Assembly: GCA_023212725.1 (NCBI GenBank)
Contig: JALBYF010000125.1
Span: forward strand, 1 to 18,624
From: Tranzscheliella williamsii
Lineage: Eukaryota > Basidiomycota > Ustilaginomycetes > Ustilaginales > Ustilaginaceae
Length of the DNA: 18,624 nucleotides
Direction of reading: 5' to 3'
Shown here: positions 1 through 7,576 of the stretch, piece by piece
Position numbering within the stretch: position 1 is the first letter of the stretch
How the letters are laid out: each line of letters begins with the position of its first letter
Made by a program: the position numbers and the translations under genes
The notes under the pieces: generated by a model
The model's database searches: none
The model's input: the letters and a program-made list of their open reading frames with translations, nothing else
What the model was told of the DNA's origin: nothing

Positions 1-959
1 TAAATCCAGACTCGGTCGATCTGGCTGCCGCTTCGACCGAGTTCACGCTTCCCGTGAGTACTTCTCCTGTTGACAGCCGACCTGACCATATGAGTCTATG
101 GGCTGCTCGAGCTTCGTCACCGACGTCCCTCGGCCCGTCCCATGACAATACCCATCTGGGTGCTGCGTCCAGCGGGTCAACGGCCTCTGCTTGACTAGGA
201 CTGAGAAGGGTGTCATACCAACGCCCACTGTACGACCTTGCTGCTTCTCATGGTGAGGTGATCCTCTGTAATGTAGCTTGGTGCTATTGCGCACGGTATT
301 GACGAACTAATTCTACAACTGTGTATAGACTAGACTCGATGAGGAGCAGCCTCATCAAGCCTGGACAGCATACTCTATATACATAACTAGTGAAGACGTG
401 GAAGGTGGATCTTGGTGGGTGCTCCCACCCGTACCTCATAAGGAGGCTTGGTGGTCGCTCGAGAAGACCCACCCACAGTGGTCTCTCGAGCGCTGGCCAT
501 TTGGTGCATCGCTTGGAGTGACCCCTTTTGGGTGGTTGCTCCAGCGACCTGCCAAAATGGTACAGGACCCAGCCCTGTAACAGGCCCCTTCTTCAGCACG
601 CATCAAGCTTGGTTCACCAACTAGTGTTCTAGTTGGTGTAGTGGTTTTGCTGCTGCACTATGGAGCATGCCCTTCCAGCTTGGGGCCCGTAACACCTCCC
701 TGCAGCACAGACTCCAACTTCTCTGTCTCATCATAAGGGTATGAAGAGGGACATACTGCATGGCCAGCAGCAGCCCAGGTGGTATCAAGGTCATCCACTT
801 CCATTATGATCTGAAATGATAGACAGCGGTAGGACAGGTGGATGAAGCAGAGGCCCGTAAGGTCAGGTACATGGTGGTTGGGGGGAAGATACAATTGAAA
901 GAGCCAGAACGGGTAAGTTTCACTTTTCTGTCATAAACAAGCGGTCTGCCACAAGTTAA
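1..959. other. Gene-poor left edge, no supported gene
   Basis: No reading frame here is convincing: the longest open stretches are under 90 codons, mostly lack an ATG, and resemble no family I know. The sequence is richer in AT than the genes to the right. It contains small inverted repeats (arms at 11-19 and 33-41; a stronger one at 615-638) and a near-repeat GTGGTCGCTCGAG / GTGGTCTCTCGAG at 451-463 and 478-490. A minus-strand open stretch over 658-894 has a fairly even composition and could be a remnant of a mobile-element protein, but I cannot name it. Best read as decayed repeat or intergenic DNA next to the transposon-like element that follows. Confidence 0.5.
615..638. repeat. Perfect 10-bp inverted repeat (hairpin)
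   Basis: CACCAACTAG at 615-624 is matched by its exact complement CTAGTTGGTG at 629-638, leaving a 4-base loop. The right arm runs into GTTGGTGTAGTGG, which resembles a tRNA A-box, but no B-box follows. Function unknown; it may be part of a decayed element. Confidence 0.6.
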
Positions 960-1023
960 GGGGCAATGATATATGAACCACACTTTTCCCTAGATGAACC
1001 ACAATCTCCCGATGCAAAACTAA
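960..1023 (+). repeat. Left terminal inverted repeat
   Basis: It pairs with 1629-1692. Differences from the other arm are single transitions (for example A/G at 965 and near 977). The adjacent host repeat CAAGTTAAG lies at 952-960; the last G is shared with the repeat tip, so the exact boundary is ambiguous by one or two bases. Confidence 0.8.
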
Positions 1024-1046
1024 AAGCTGATCTAACATATGCACCT

Positions 1047-1123
1047 ACCGCTGTGGTCTTTTAAGAAGGGGCGTTGATATAATCACGGCATATTTTGATG
1101 GACTCACGCATTTTCCCGATAGC
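1047..1123. repeat. Inner (sub-terminal) inverted repeat, left copy
   Basis: It aligns with the complement of 1363-1440 with roughly a dozen mismatches and one small gap. The shared core TTGATATAATCACGG is exact. In the left half only 23 bp separate this arm from the terminal repeat, against 188 bp in the right half, so one half has gained or lost sequence. Confidence 0.7.
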
Positions 1124-1628
1124 GATCGCACACAACCCCTTCGCGGGCTGTTACTCAAATGTAACATCGAACTTGTGATGACTAGGCATGAACGTGCGAT
1201 ATCTACAGAGTACGTGAACAAGGAGCATGATACTTTCAAGAGTCCAAGACTCTCTCGTATGACCCTCTGCGGTAATCAAGTGACATCCCGATAGCGTCAA
1301 TGAGTTGCCGTTCAAAGCCATGTAGGAGATCATCTTTCTTGTTCCAGAAGAGATCTCACCGCGCTGGATCGGGAATTTGCGTGATTCCATAAAAACATAC
1401 CGTGATTATATCAACTCCCTTTAAGAAGACCACTCGCGGTGCAGCAGAGCATCACAAACTTAATATTGGCTTGGTATTGCGCTTCGAGTACTACACGATG
1501 GGAGAAGACCTGTATGTGCGACGGGGCAACAGGCCCAGATTTGTCAGTAGTGTGCGCCAGGCGGTCAAGTTTCGCATCACCAGCTCCCATTCTGAGGTTC
1601 CAGACTCAACGAGAGAGCCGGTTCTTTC

Positions 1629-1692
1629 TTAGTTTCGCATCGGGAGATTGTGGTTCATCTAGGGAAAAGTGTGGTCCATATATCATCGCCCC
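1629..1692 (-). repeat. Right terminal inverted repeat
   Basis: Complement of the left arm at 960-1023. It is followed directly by CAAGTTAAGG at 1693-1702, the second copy of the flanking direct repeat. Confidence 0.8.
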
Positions 1693-1711
1693 CAAGTTAA
1701 GGTACACCGAA

Positions 1712-1768
1712 TGTTAGATCAAACCCCTGCTTTCCTCCATCAGTTGTTAGATCCTGTCCCTGCTTTCC
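1712..1768 (+). repeat. Two direct 24-bp repeats at 33-bp spacing
   Basis: TGTTAGATC plus a variable stretch plus CCCTGCTTTCC occurs at 1712-1735 and again at 1745-1768, with three or four differences in the middle. The complement of the TGTTAGATC part also occurs inside the element at 1029-1037. Origin unknown; it lies just outside the right end of the transposon-like element. Confidence 0.55.
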
Positions 1769-2027
1769 GCGGCCCCCAGTTTCCCCCTACAATTCTCGCG
1801 AGTACATAAAGGTCCTGCTTCCTCATGGTATCACACCCTATCGCACGCGAGGGATGAGATCGCACAGCTTCACGAAGGATACTTGTCCCATCCTATCGAG
1901 CACGTGATACCTGCGTTGCGCGTTGATCAGACCATACATATATCGGGAGCGGTATAAGGCTCTCCACTGTCATCTACTTGAATGCCCAAACAGCAGAGCG
2001 TTCAGGAACAAAGGTCGGGAGCTCAGT
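1769..2027. other. Intergenic spacer downstream of methyltransferase gene
   Basis: No gene seen. It holds the presumed 3' untranslated region of the minus-strand methyltransferase gene and the transition from repeat-like to ordinary sequence. Confidence 0.4.
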
Positions 2028-2696
2028 TCAGCGAGCTAGGACATTGGACAGGGGCAGGAACCTCCAGACTTGGCGTTTGTATGCCTCGTACTCGCCGCGG
2101 AGCTTGCTCACGCTGAACTTTGCTTCTTCTTCCCGGGCGGCCTGGTGGAGGACGGTGAGGGCGATGACGACGCTAGAGAAGGTGATGCCACCTGCGTGGG
2201 CTACGAGCCAGTGATGATCGTGGTCAACATGATTGGAGGAGCTGGTAACGATAAAACCTGCTATCAGGCTGGCGAGGTAGGCCGAGTAGACAGGATTGCG
2301 GACTAGCGCCCAAGGTCCGCTCTTGATCAGGAACGTCGGTTCGTCAGTGCTGAAGGCGGCCGAGAGTCTGGGATGGCGAGACATGGTATACTGAGCCCAG
2401 AAGAAGAAGACAAGGCTGTACACGACCAGTGCGATCGCAATCCATGTCTGCGTCGACTCGGCGGACTTGCTAATCGAAAAATACATAGCTGCGTCAGAGA
2501 AGACGTAACACATGCCAACGACAGGCAGAAGCGTCAACGTGCGGAGCGAGATGTCGCTCTTGGTGAACAGCAACGGCGCAATTGCCCAGTAGTTGAAGTC
2601 AGCGATCGCCTTGAGCACAATCAAGCTGCGCTTCAAGCCATCCAGGTCGGACCATACTGCCGCGATGGCGGTTAGGAAGTTTCCAAGCGCTTCCAT
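2028..2696 (-). CDS. Isoprenylcysteine/phospholipid methyltransferase-like membrane protein
   Basis: A 222-residue integral membrane protein resembling the ICMT/PEMT superfamily, which transfers a methyl group from S-adenosylmethionine to lipid-like or prenylated substrates at the membrane. Hydrophobic segments lie at about residues 22-44, 53-73, 84-102, 136-152 and 168-184. The C-terminal part carries the family signature: GPWALVRNPVYSAYL (127-141; R133-N-P replaces the commoner RHP), then EEEAKF (189-194), GEYEAY (201-206) and RFLP (212-215). The acidic residues and Y-x-x-Y pattern are those that line the cofactor pocket in this fold. Start: ATG at 2694-2696; the frame continues three codons further to a TTG, which I did not use. 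No intron is needed. It is shorter than STE14-type CaaX methyltransferases and more like the small uncharacterised methyltransferases found in many fungi and bacteria, so the substrate is unknown. It is divergent from the gene starting at 3131. Confidence 0.75.
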   Translation of the reverse strand: MEALGNFLTAIAAVWSDLDGLKRSLIVLKAIADFNYWAIAPLLFTKSDISLRTLTLLPVVGMCYVFSDAAMYFSISKSAESTQTWIAIALVVYSLVFFFWAQYTMSRHPRLSAAFSTDEPTFLIKSGPWALVRNPVYSAYLASLIAGFIVTSSSNHVDHDHHWLVAHAGGITFSSVVIALTVLHQAAREEEAKFSVSKLRGEYEAYKRQVWRFLPLSNVLAR

Positions 2697-3130
2697 CCCT
2701 GCCAAGTGATGCTAAGGATAGTGTCTACAGTCTTTGTGTTATGGAGGCGGGGGAAGATGAAACAGTACAAAAGCGTACAGTGATGAACTGCTATATCAGA
2801 ATCGAAGGATACCATGCGCCGCACCCATATACCGTGGCTGCGATCCGGTCCTTTCTCGAAGAGCTGCAATCGTATATGGCTCTATCTTAACCTCCTTGGC
2901 GGTCTCAGGCATTCTTGGATGTGGGCTTATGACAAGCCAAGCGGGCCGTTCGAGAGACCACATGTAGAAAAAATAAGCTGACGCCTGTTACATTTTTTAT
3001 GCAAGTGTGGGCAGTGGAAGTAGCATTCGCACGAGCCAGATGAAGCCGCTCCATCGATGCGTGTCAACCATTCCTGCAGCTGCTCCCGCACGATCGTCTC
3101 TTACCTTCACCAGTCATATCACGGGACAGC
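2697..3130. promoter_or_regulatory. Divergent intergenic region, methyltransferase / GOST gene
   Basis: 434 bp separating two divergently transcribed start codons, so it should contain both promoters. I see no coding potential and no motif I would defend. Confidence 0.4.
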
Positions 3131-5365
3131 ATGTCCGTTCAACGTGTTCAGCCGCTGCGCCAGACGCTCAGAGGCATGTTTCTGCGCGGTTTGGCTGTGG
3201 CCTCGCTGATCCTCCTGCTGCTTTTGCCGCCGAGCAGCGCTTTCACCGTGGGCATCTCGGATGCCGACGATCTGCGCCAGACATGCTCTGGTATGCTGGC
3301 TGACGGAAAGTCCAATACGACCCGCATCGAAGCTCGTTTCTCGAAAGGCGCTCGTGGTACCGTCTCCACCATCTTCTATGAATTCCAAGACTTTCCAACG
3401 CTCGGCAAAGTTACGCCAGATTCTCACAACGACTTCCCGGGATACCAGGTCAAGACCTACATCTGCACCAATCAGGCTGTAAAACAAGGGCTATGCTCCG
3501 ACAGCGATATCGGCACGTTCATCATCGATCAAACAAAGGGCAAAGCTCTGACCGTGGCCAAAAAGAGACTCGATTTCGACGCTACCGGAAGCAAAGAGGA
3601 TCTGACGCTCGTAAGCCATTATCATCCCAATCGCCCGCAGGCAGACACTGCCCCTTTTCTACCCGCTGACCCTGAACCGTGTACCGTTATGACCGGGCCT
3701 CTCCTCCGAACAGGTATACAACGTGACTCAGACAGGATATTACTGCTTTGGTGCGAGTGAGCTGCCCAATCCTATCTAGGCTGCCTATGCCCAGCATGAC
3801 ACTGATCCTAGACCGTTCTGACCTTCTCTAACATCTACTTTCCTACCTGTTTCTCAGCTGTGGTACCGCTCTCGTCGATAGCATCCGCCGATACACCACA
3901 GCATGTTTCGCTGGATGCGTCCTTCACCGGCCGCGTTACCTTTTTCAACCGTTTCGCTGGCAATCTTCCCGCCTCAGAGTATCCTAAGCTCAATTTCTAT
4001 TTCGGCCTGACGCTCGCATACGTGGTCATGGGTCTCTATTGGGCTTACCTCTGCTACACGCACAAGGATGAGCTGCTCACCGTTCAGCACTTCATCTCTG
4101 GCACTATCGCCTTCTTGGTCGTAGAGATGGTTGCTCTATGGGCTTATTACTACTACCTGAACAGCCATACCATAGACTTTTTCAGGATACAAGAGGTCGA
4201 TGGCAAGACCAGTGTGACCATTATGGCCAGATTTCTGCTCGTCTTGACCAGCATCCTTGACGCCGGTCGCAATTCGGTTTCCTTCTTTCTGCTTTTGATT
4301 GTTGCGTAAGTAATTCGTACCCCAGCGGTTTGGTTGCCTCACGAAGGTGGACCTTGGCACAAGAAGGCAAGGCAACCCACTGACCCGCGTAATTCTTCTG
4401 TTTCTATTGGTTCTACGAAAACCGCTGTCAGCATGGGGTACGGTGTGATTAGGCCATCTATAGGACCGGTGATGTCCAAGGTCCGGCTGCTCACTGCGGC
4501 GCATTTCGTCTTTGGCGTGCTCTACTCGATCGGGATCGTACTGATCCAGCTGGATCAGGGCGGAGCCTGGATCTTTGCTTTCATTTTTCCCCTCGCCATG
4601 ACGCTGACCGGGTTCTTGATGTGGATCATGAACTCGCTCAACAGAAGCATTGAATACCTCACACAGAGAAAACAAACATTCAAGCGCGGCATGTTTGTCA
4701 AACTGCATCGCATTCTCTTGGCTGCTGTCGTGGTGATCGTAAGTAGGGTTACGGTAGTGCCAACTCTCAAAGATAGTGCCTTGGGCTGACTTTAGCTGGT
4801 CATTTCGCTCTGTCTGCAGTTCGCTTTCTTTATCATCTCATCAATAGCCTTCTCACAAGCTGGCGGCGAAGGGTTCGCGCCCAACACATGGCGATACCGG
4901 TGGTTTTTGCTGGACGGCTGGCTCGGGTTGCTGTATCTGGCTGTCTTTGGCTCGATCGCGTGGGTTTGGCGACCGACGGGAAACAACATGCGTCTCGCCA
5001 TGTCGGATGAGCTTGCTACCGACGATGATCCCAACGCAGAAGGTTATGAGGTCGATACCTTTGCGACGCAAGGCGGACCGGACGGGCCGGACAGCGATGA
5101 CGAAGAGAGCAAACCCACCTCAAGGGGTGCCGGTGCGGACGCTGCAGGCAACATGAGGAAAAGAGACGACGAAGTCGTATTCGAGATTGGTGACGAAGAC
5201 GAAGACGAGACGAGTCACCATCGTGCGAGCAGGACCGCCGATACCACTACTAGAGACCAAAGCGGAAGCCGACAAGAACGGCAAGGACTGATGGGAGCGT
5301 CAAACAACTCCGAAGAGACGTTAACCGGTGTTCCAAATGGCAAGCGTTCAGACAAGCTTGACTGA
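3131..5365 (+). CDS. GOST/PTM1-type seven-transmembrane Golgi protein (5 exons)
   Basis: Predicted exons: 3131-3610, 3714-3756, 3858-4305, 4432-4738 and 4820-5365, giving 607 residues. Introns are 103, 101, 126 and 81 nt; all are GT...AG, three have a CTGAC branch box and the second may use CTAAC or CTGAC. Every junction keeps the frame. The 43-nt exon 2 restores VYNVTQTGYYCFGA, a typical luminal motif of this family. Order: signal peptide (about 16-37), cysteine-containing luminal domain to about 218, then seven hydrophobic helices (first about 220-242, last about 454-476), then a roughly 130-residue acidic cytosolic tail rich in D/E and low complexity. GYGVIRPSIG after helix 3 and WRPTGNNMRLA after helix 7 are characteristic of PTM1/TMEM87/GPR107 relatives. 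Members of this family sit in the Golgi or endosomes and act in trafficking; the exact role in fungi is not settled. Confidence 0.88.
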
Positions 5366-5691
5366 GTGAAAGGAATGCCCCACTTCAGCCAAGCCGATCG
5401 GCTGCTGGGTGTTTGCACTGCTTGTACCATCTACTTGCCAAAATGTACATATCAGTAGAGCAAGTGTTCCCCTCAATGTCAATGACAAGGAAAAGCGTGG
5501 AGAACACTGAAGTCAACGTTCGAGAAATTCGGCCCCTCAGCGGCGAAGGAGCGGCGCTGTTCGTCGCCGCCCGGCTGCTTCCGCTCCACCTTATGAACAT
5601 GGCCTTCGGTTGTAAGGGTGGGTTGAGGGCACATCGCCTTGAGGATACACACGAAACGTAGGCGGATCTCCCCACCACATAGGCGAAATGA
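5366..5691. other. Intergenic spacer, possible remnant of a leader-coding region
   Basis: No intact gene. In the same frame as the broken reading frame that follows, 5413-5661 is open and includes a hydrophobic run (AALFVAARLLPLHLMNMAF) that could be a decayed signal peptide. Stops at 5659, 5680 and 5689 separate it from the downstream part, and no consensus intron restores the frame. Confidence 0.35.
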
Positions 5692-6216
5692 GGTGATCTT
5701 GGCTCGGCGTCAAGCGCTGCTGATTCGGACCCTTCCCTGAAGCTCTCTCCCGTGCCGTCGTCACAAAAGGTGTTCGACGAAAATTGTGGCAAGGGGCTTG
5801 GGCCCATGGTTCTGTGCTTCAGGCTCAAGGATCCCGACGCCTTCGTGTCGCTCAGCTACCATCAAAGTACATCGAATTATCTGGATATCGTCGCGAACGA
5901 CAGTAAGAACGGTATGAACCGCTGGTGCTCATCGGGTGCCTGGCATCCCCACGCTCCATGGCTTTCGAGCATAGAGGCTGACACCGCGAATGGCTCTGCG
6001 GAAAGCCATTATGATGTGGTGCAGCATCTATGACCACATCGGCCTTTGTACGACGGCAAGCCGTGGAATAAGGCCCTCGGCAGCTTCGCTAACAAAGCCG
6101 GCGTGTCCTGCTGCACCTACGCCGTGGGCACGGAGGCACACTACTTCTGCCCTTCCATGAAGCACATGCCGCATCTCTCGACCCCTGCCTACACAGACCC
6201 CCTTCGCCCGTCCTAA
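5692..6216 (+). pseudogene. Decayed cysteine-rich, effector-like reading frame
   Basis: The frame is open from 5692 to the TAA at 6214-6216 except for one TGA at 6031-6033. The sequence on both sides of the TGA looks like one protein of even, globular composition: NCGKGLGPMVLCF before it, and LYDGKPWNKALGSFANKAG, SCCTYAVG and HYFCPSMKH after it. Six cysteines are spread over about 175 codons, a pattern common in small secreted fungal proteins. There is no ATG near the left end of this open stretch, and the candidate signal peptide upstream is cut off by three stops. I tested GT...AG pairs around the TGA (for example donors at 5903 and 5912) and none keeps the frame. So I read it as a pseudogene, possibly of a plant-interaction effector; the family is not recognised. 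A sequencing error or stop readthrough are alternatives. Confidence 0.5.
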
Positions 6217-6712
6217 GCCGCGATGTCAGTAACTTAGAACCACTTTGGCCTAGACGCCAACGCCTTCTGCCGCTTGCTTGACTGTAACGTTCCTACTCAC
6301 CCAGATACGACCAGAGTCATGAGTCGTACTCTACGTCAGAAGCACAGTTCGACAAGCACATGTATAGCCCCACAGGTTCTGTACCTGTGATTACGACGCC
6401 ATGTTAAGTCAAGTGCCCGTGTCGTACGATATGTGCCGCGTTCGGCGTTGCTTTCAGCATCAGAAGAAGTCATCACCGCTCATCGACTTGTTACATCGGC
6501 CGTCGTCAACTATTTGGATTTTTTGGCGCTTTTTCGCTGCTCGACGTTGTCAGTGTCACCACCACCCTTGAGCGACCCGCCTTGTTCGCATCGACTTGAC
6601 CGTCACAGATTCTGCATCCGGCGGATCAAGCGTATACTCAGCATTTTCCAGCCGGTACTGGCTTCTTCTATCGGTTCTACGCATATACAAGGCGCCCGCA
6701 GGTTCCGTCCTG
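6217..6712. other. Intergenic region upstream of MRPL32
   Basis: No gene seen. It contains a 7-bp perfect inverted repeat CACAGGT/ACCTGTG at 6371-6377 and 6383-6389, and presumably the MRPL32 promoter. The MRPL32 frame is open upstream to about 6596 but has no ATG there. Confidence 0.4.
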
Positions 6713-7234
6713 ATGTTCCCTACGGCGTCATCCTCGTCGTCGGTGCGGCAGGTGCTGGGAGGGCTGGCCGTGTCGGTGCGGTTCGGGACGCGCACGTATA
6801 GGCTGGCGCTGCGGTCGCTGCTTGCGCCTTCTGGAGGCTCTTCTGCGGCGGCGTTTGGTGGTGGGTTGGAGGGTGCGTTGGCGGGTTCGGCGTGCTTGTC
6901 GCCGGCGTCGGTGCCGTTGGGGGTGGCGGCGGCGGGCTGGGCGGAGCTGTGGAATGGGATTCTGTGGGCGGTGCCCAAGAAGAAGGTGTCGCACTCGCGC
7001 AAGTCTATGCGCTCCGCCAACAAGGGCCTGCGCGACCGCACCGACCTCGTTCACTGCAGCGCGTGCGGCAAGCCCAAGCTCCACCATCACATCTGCGCCT
7101 CGTGCTACAACGAACTCAACCGCGCGCGCAAACAGTCCCTCGCCACAACCGCAGCTCCTACACCCACGCAACCCCCCGCGCACACACCTGCACCCGCCCC
7201 GCAGCGCAGCCTCAACCCCCTCCGCCAGTCCTAG
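6713..7234 (+). CDS. MRPL32: Mitochondrial large-subunit ribosomal protein bL32m
   Basis: A 173-residue protein whose C-terminal half is a clear L32 protein: WNGILWAVPKKKVSHSRKSMR (80-100), then a zinc ribbon with C115-x2-C118 and C128-x2-C131. It is a structural component of the mitochondrial large ribosomal subunit. The N-terminal ~85 residues are rich in A, S, G and R with few acidic residues, as expected for a long mitochondrial presequence; in yeast the equivalent presequence is removed by the m-AAA protease, which links it to ribosome assembly. The start is the first in-frame ATG (6713); the upstream open codons lack one. The tail after about 140 is a Thr/Pro/Ala-rich extension not seen in bacterial L32. 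Base use flips near codon 86: G-ended codons before, C-ended codons after. It is convergent with LYS1. Confidence 0.87.
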   Translation: MFPTASSSSSVRQVLGGLAVSVRFGTRTYRLALRSLLAPSGGSSAAAFGGGLEGALAGSACLSPASVPLGVAAAGWAELWNGILWAVPKKKVSHSRKSMRSANKGLRDRTDLVHCSACGKPKLHHHICASCYNELNRARKQSLATTAAPTPTQPPAHTPAPAPQRSLNPLRQS

Positions 7235-7576
7235 CCCCCTCTTTCTCCCACACCCCACCGCAAGCTCGGCACCGTCGGTGCAGCAACGCACCCTCCGCGA
7301 CTGCGCGCAGTTTCGTCTGCGGGCTCACTTCAGCAAGATCACAAGCAACAAGATCCCATCCCTCCTCCGGTGTCTCCCACCGGCGTACTGCCGGTCGCGG
7401 ATGTAATAGTACGCCACCCAAACCACGATGCTCAGTAGCAATGCAACGCCACTTCAGACTATAGCTGCACTGTGGTCCAACCCGTCTGTTTTGTGTGGTG
7501 GTACGGTACAGTGTGCCAAAGGGCGTCTTTTAGCGGGGAGCAAGGCTAATAGGGAGGCAGAGGTGCGAGGAGAAAT
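7235..7576. other. Convergent intergenic region, MRPL32 / LYS1
   Basis: 342 bp between two stop codons facing each other; the 3' untranslated regions of both genes. Nothing else seen. Confidence 0.4.

Larger units (their letters stand above)
960..1692. mobile_element. Non-autonomous TIR transposon (MULE-like or hAT-like)
   Basis: The two ends are long inverted repeats: 960-1023 and the complement of 1629-1692 align over 64 bp with about four mismatches, and both begin GGGGC(A/G)ATGATATATG. A second inverted pair lies inside (1047-1123 against 1363-1440). Immediately outside each end is the same direct repeat, CAAGTTAA followed by G (952-960 and 1693-1701), as expected of a target-site duplication of 8-10 bp. 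No transposase frame is present in the 733 bp, so the element would depend on a partner. Long TIRs with a duplication of this size are typical of Mutator-like elements; hAT elements also make 8-bp duplications but usually have short TIRs. The family is therefore inference; that it is a terminal-inverted-repeat insertion is well supported. Confidence 0.75.

Noticed and set aside
387..599. Minus-strand open stretch of 70 codons
   Set aside because: It begins with GTG, not ATG, and has no recognisable motif.
629..700. tRNA-like A-box (GTTGGTGTAGTGG)
   Set aside because: No B-box (GGTTCGANTCC) within the expected distance and no cloverleaf; it overlaps a simple hairpin.
658..894. Minus-strand open stretch of 78 codons as a gene or retroelement fragment
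   Set aside because: No family resemblance, no conserved motif, and too short to judge; only mentioned as possible relic.
1151..1390. Open frame inside the transposon-like element as a transposase
   Set aside because: 79 codons without any DDE, zinc-finger or other transposase feature.
5385..5828. 147-codon minus-strand frame opposite the decayed reading frame
   Set aside because: It starts at TTG, its composition looks random, and the opposite strand has better protein-like content and cysteine spacing.
6031..6036. Programmed stop readthrough at the TGA of the cysteine-rich frame
   Set aside because: The stop is followed by CCA, not the CTA context known for efficient UGA readthrough, and the frame also lacks a start.
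6596..6712. Longer N-terminus of MRPL32
   Set aside because: The upstream in-frame codons contain no ATG; the apparent start at 6596 is TTG.
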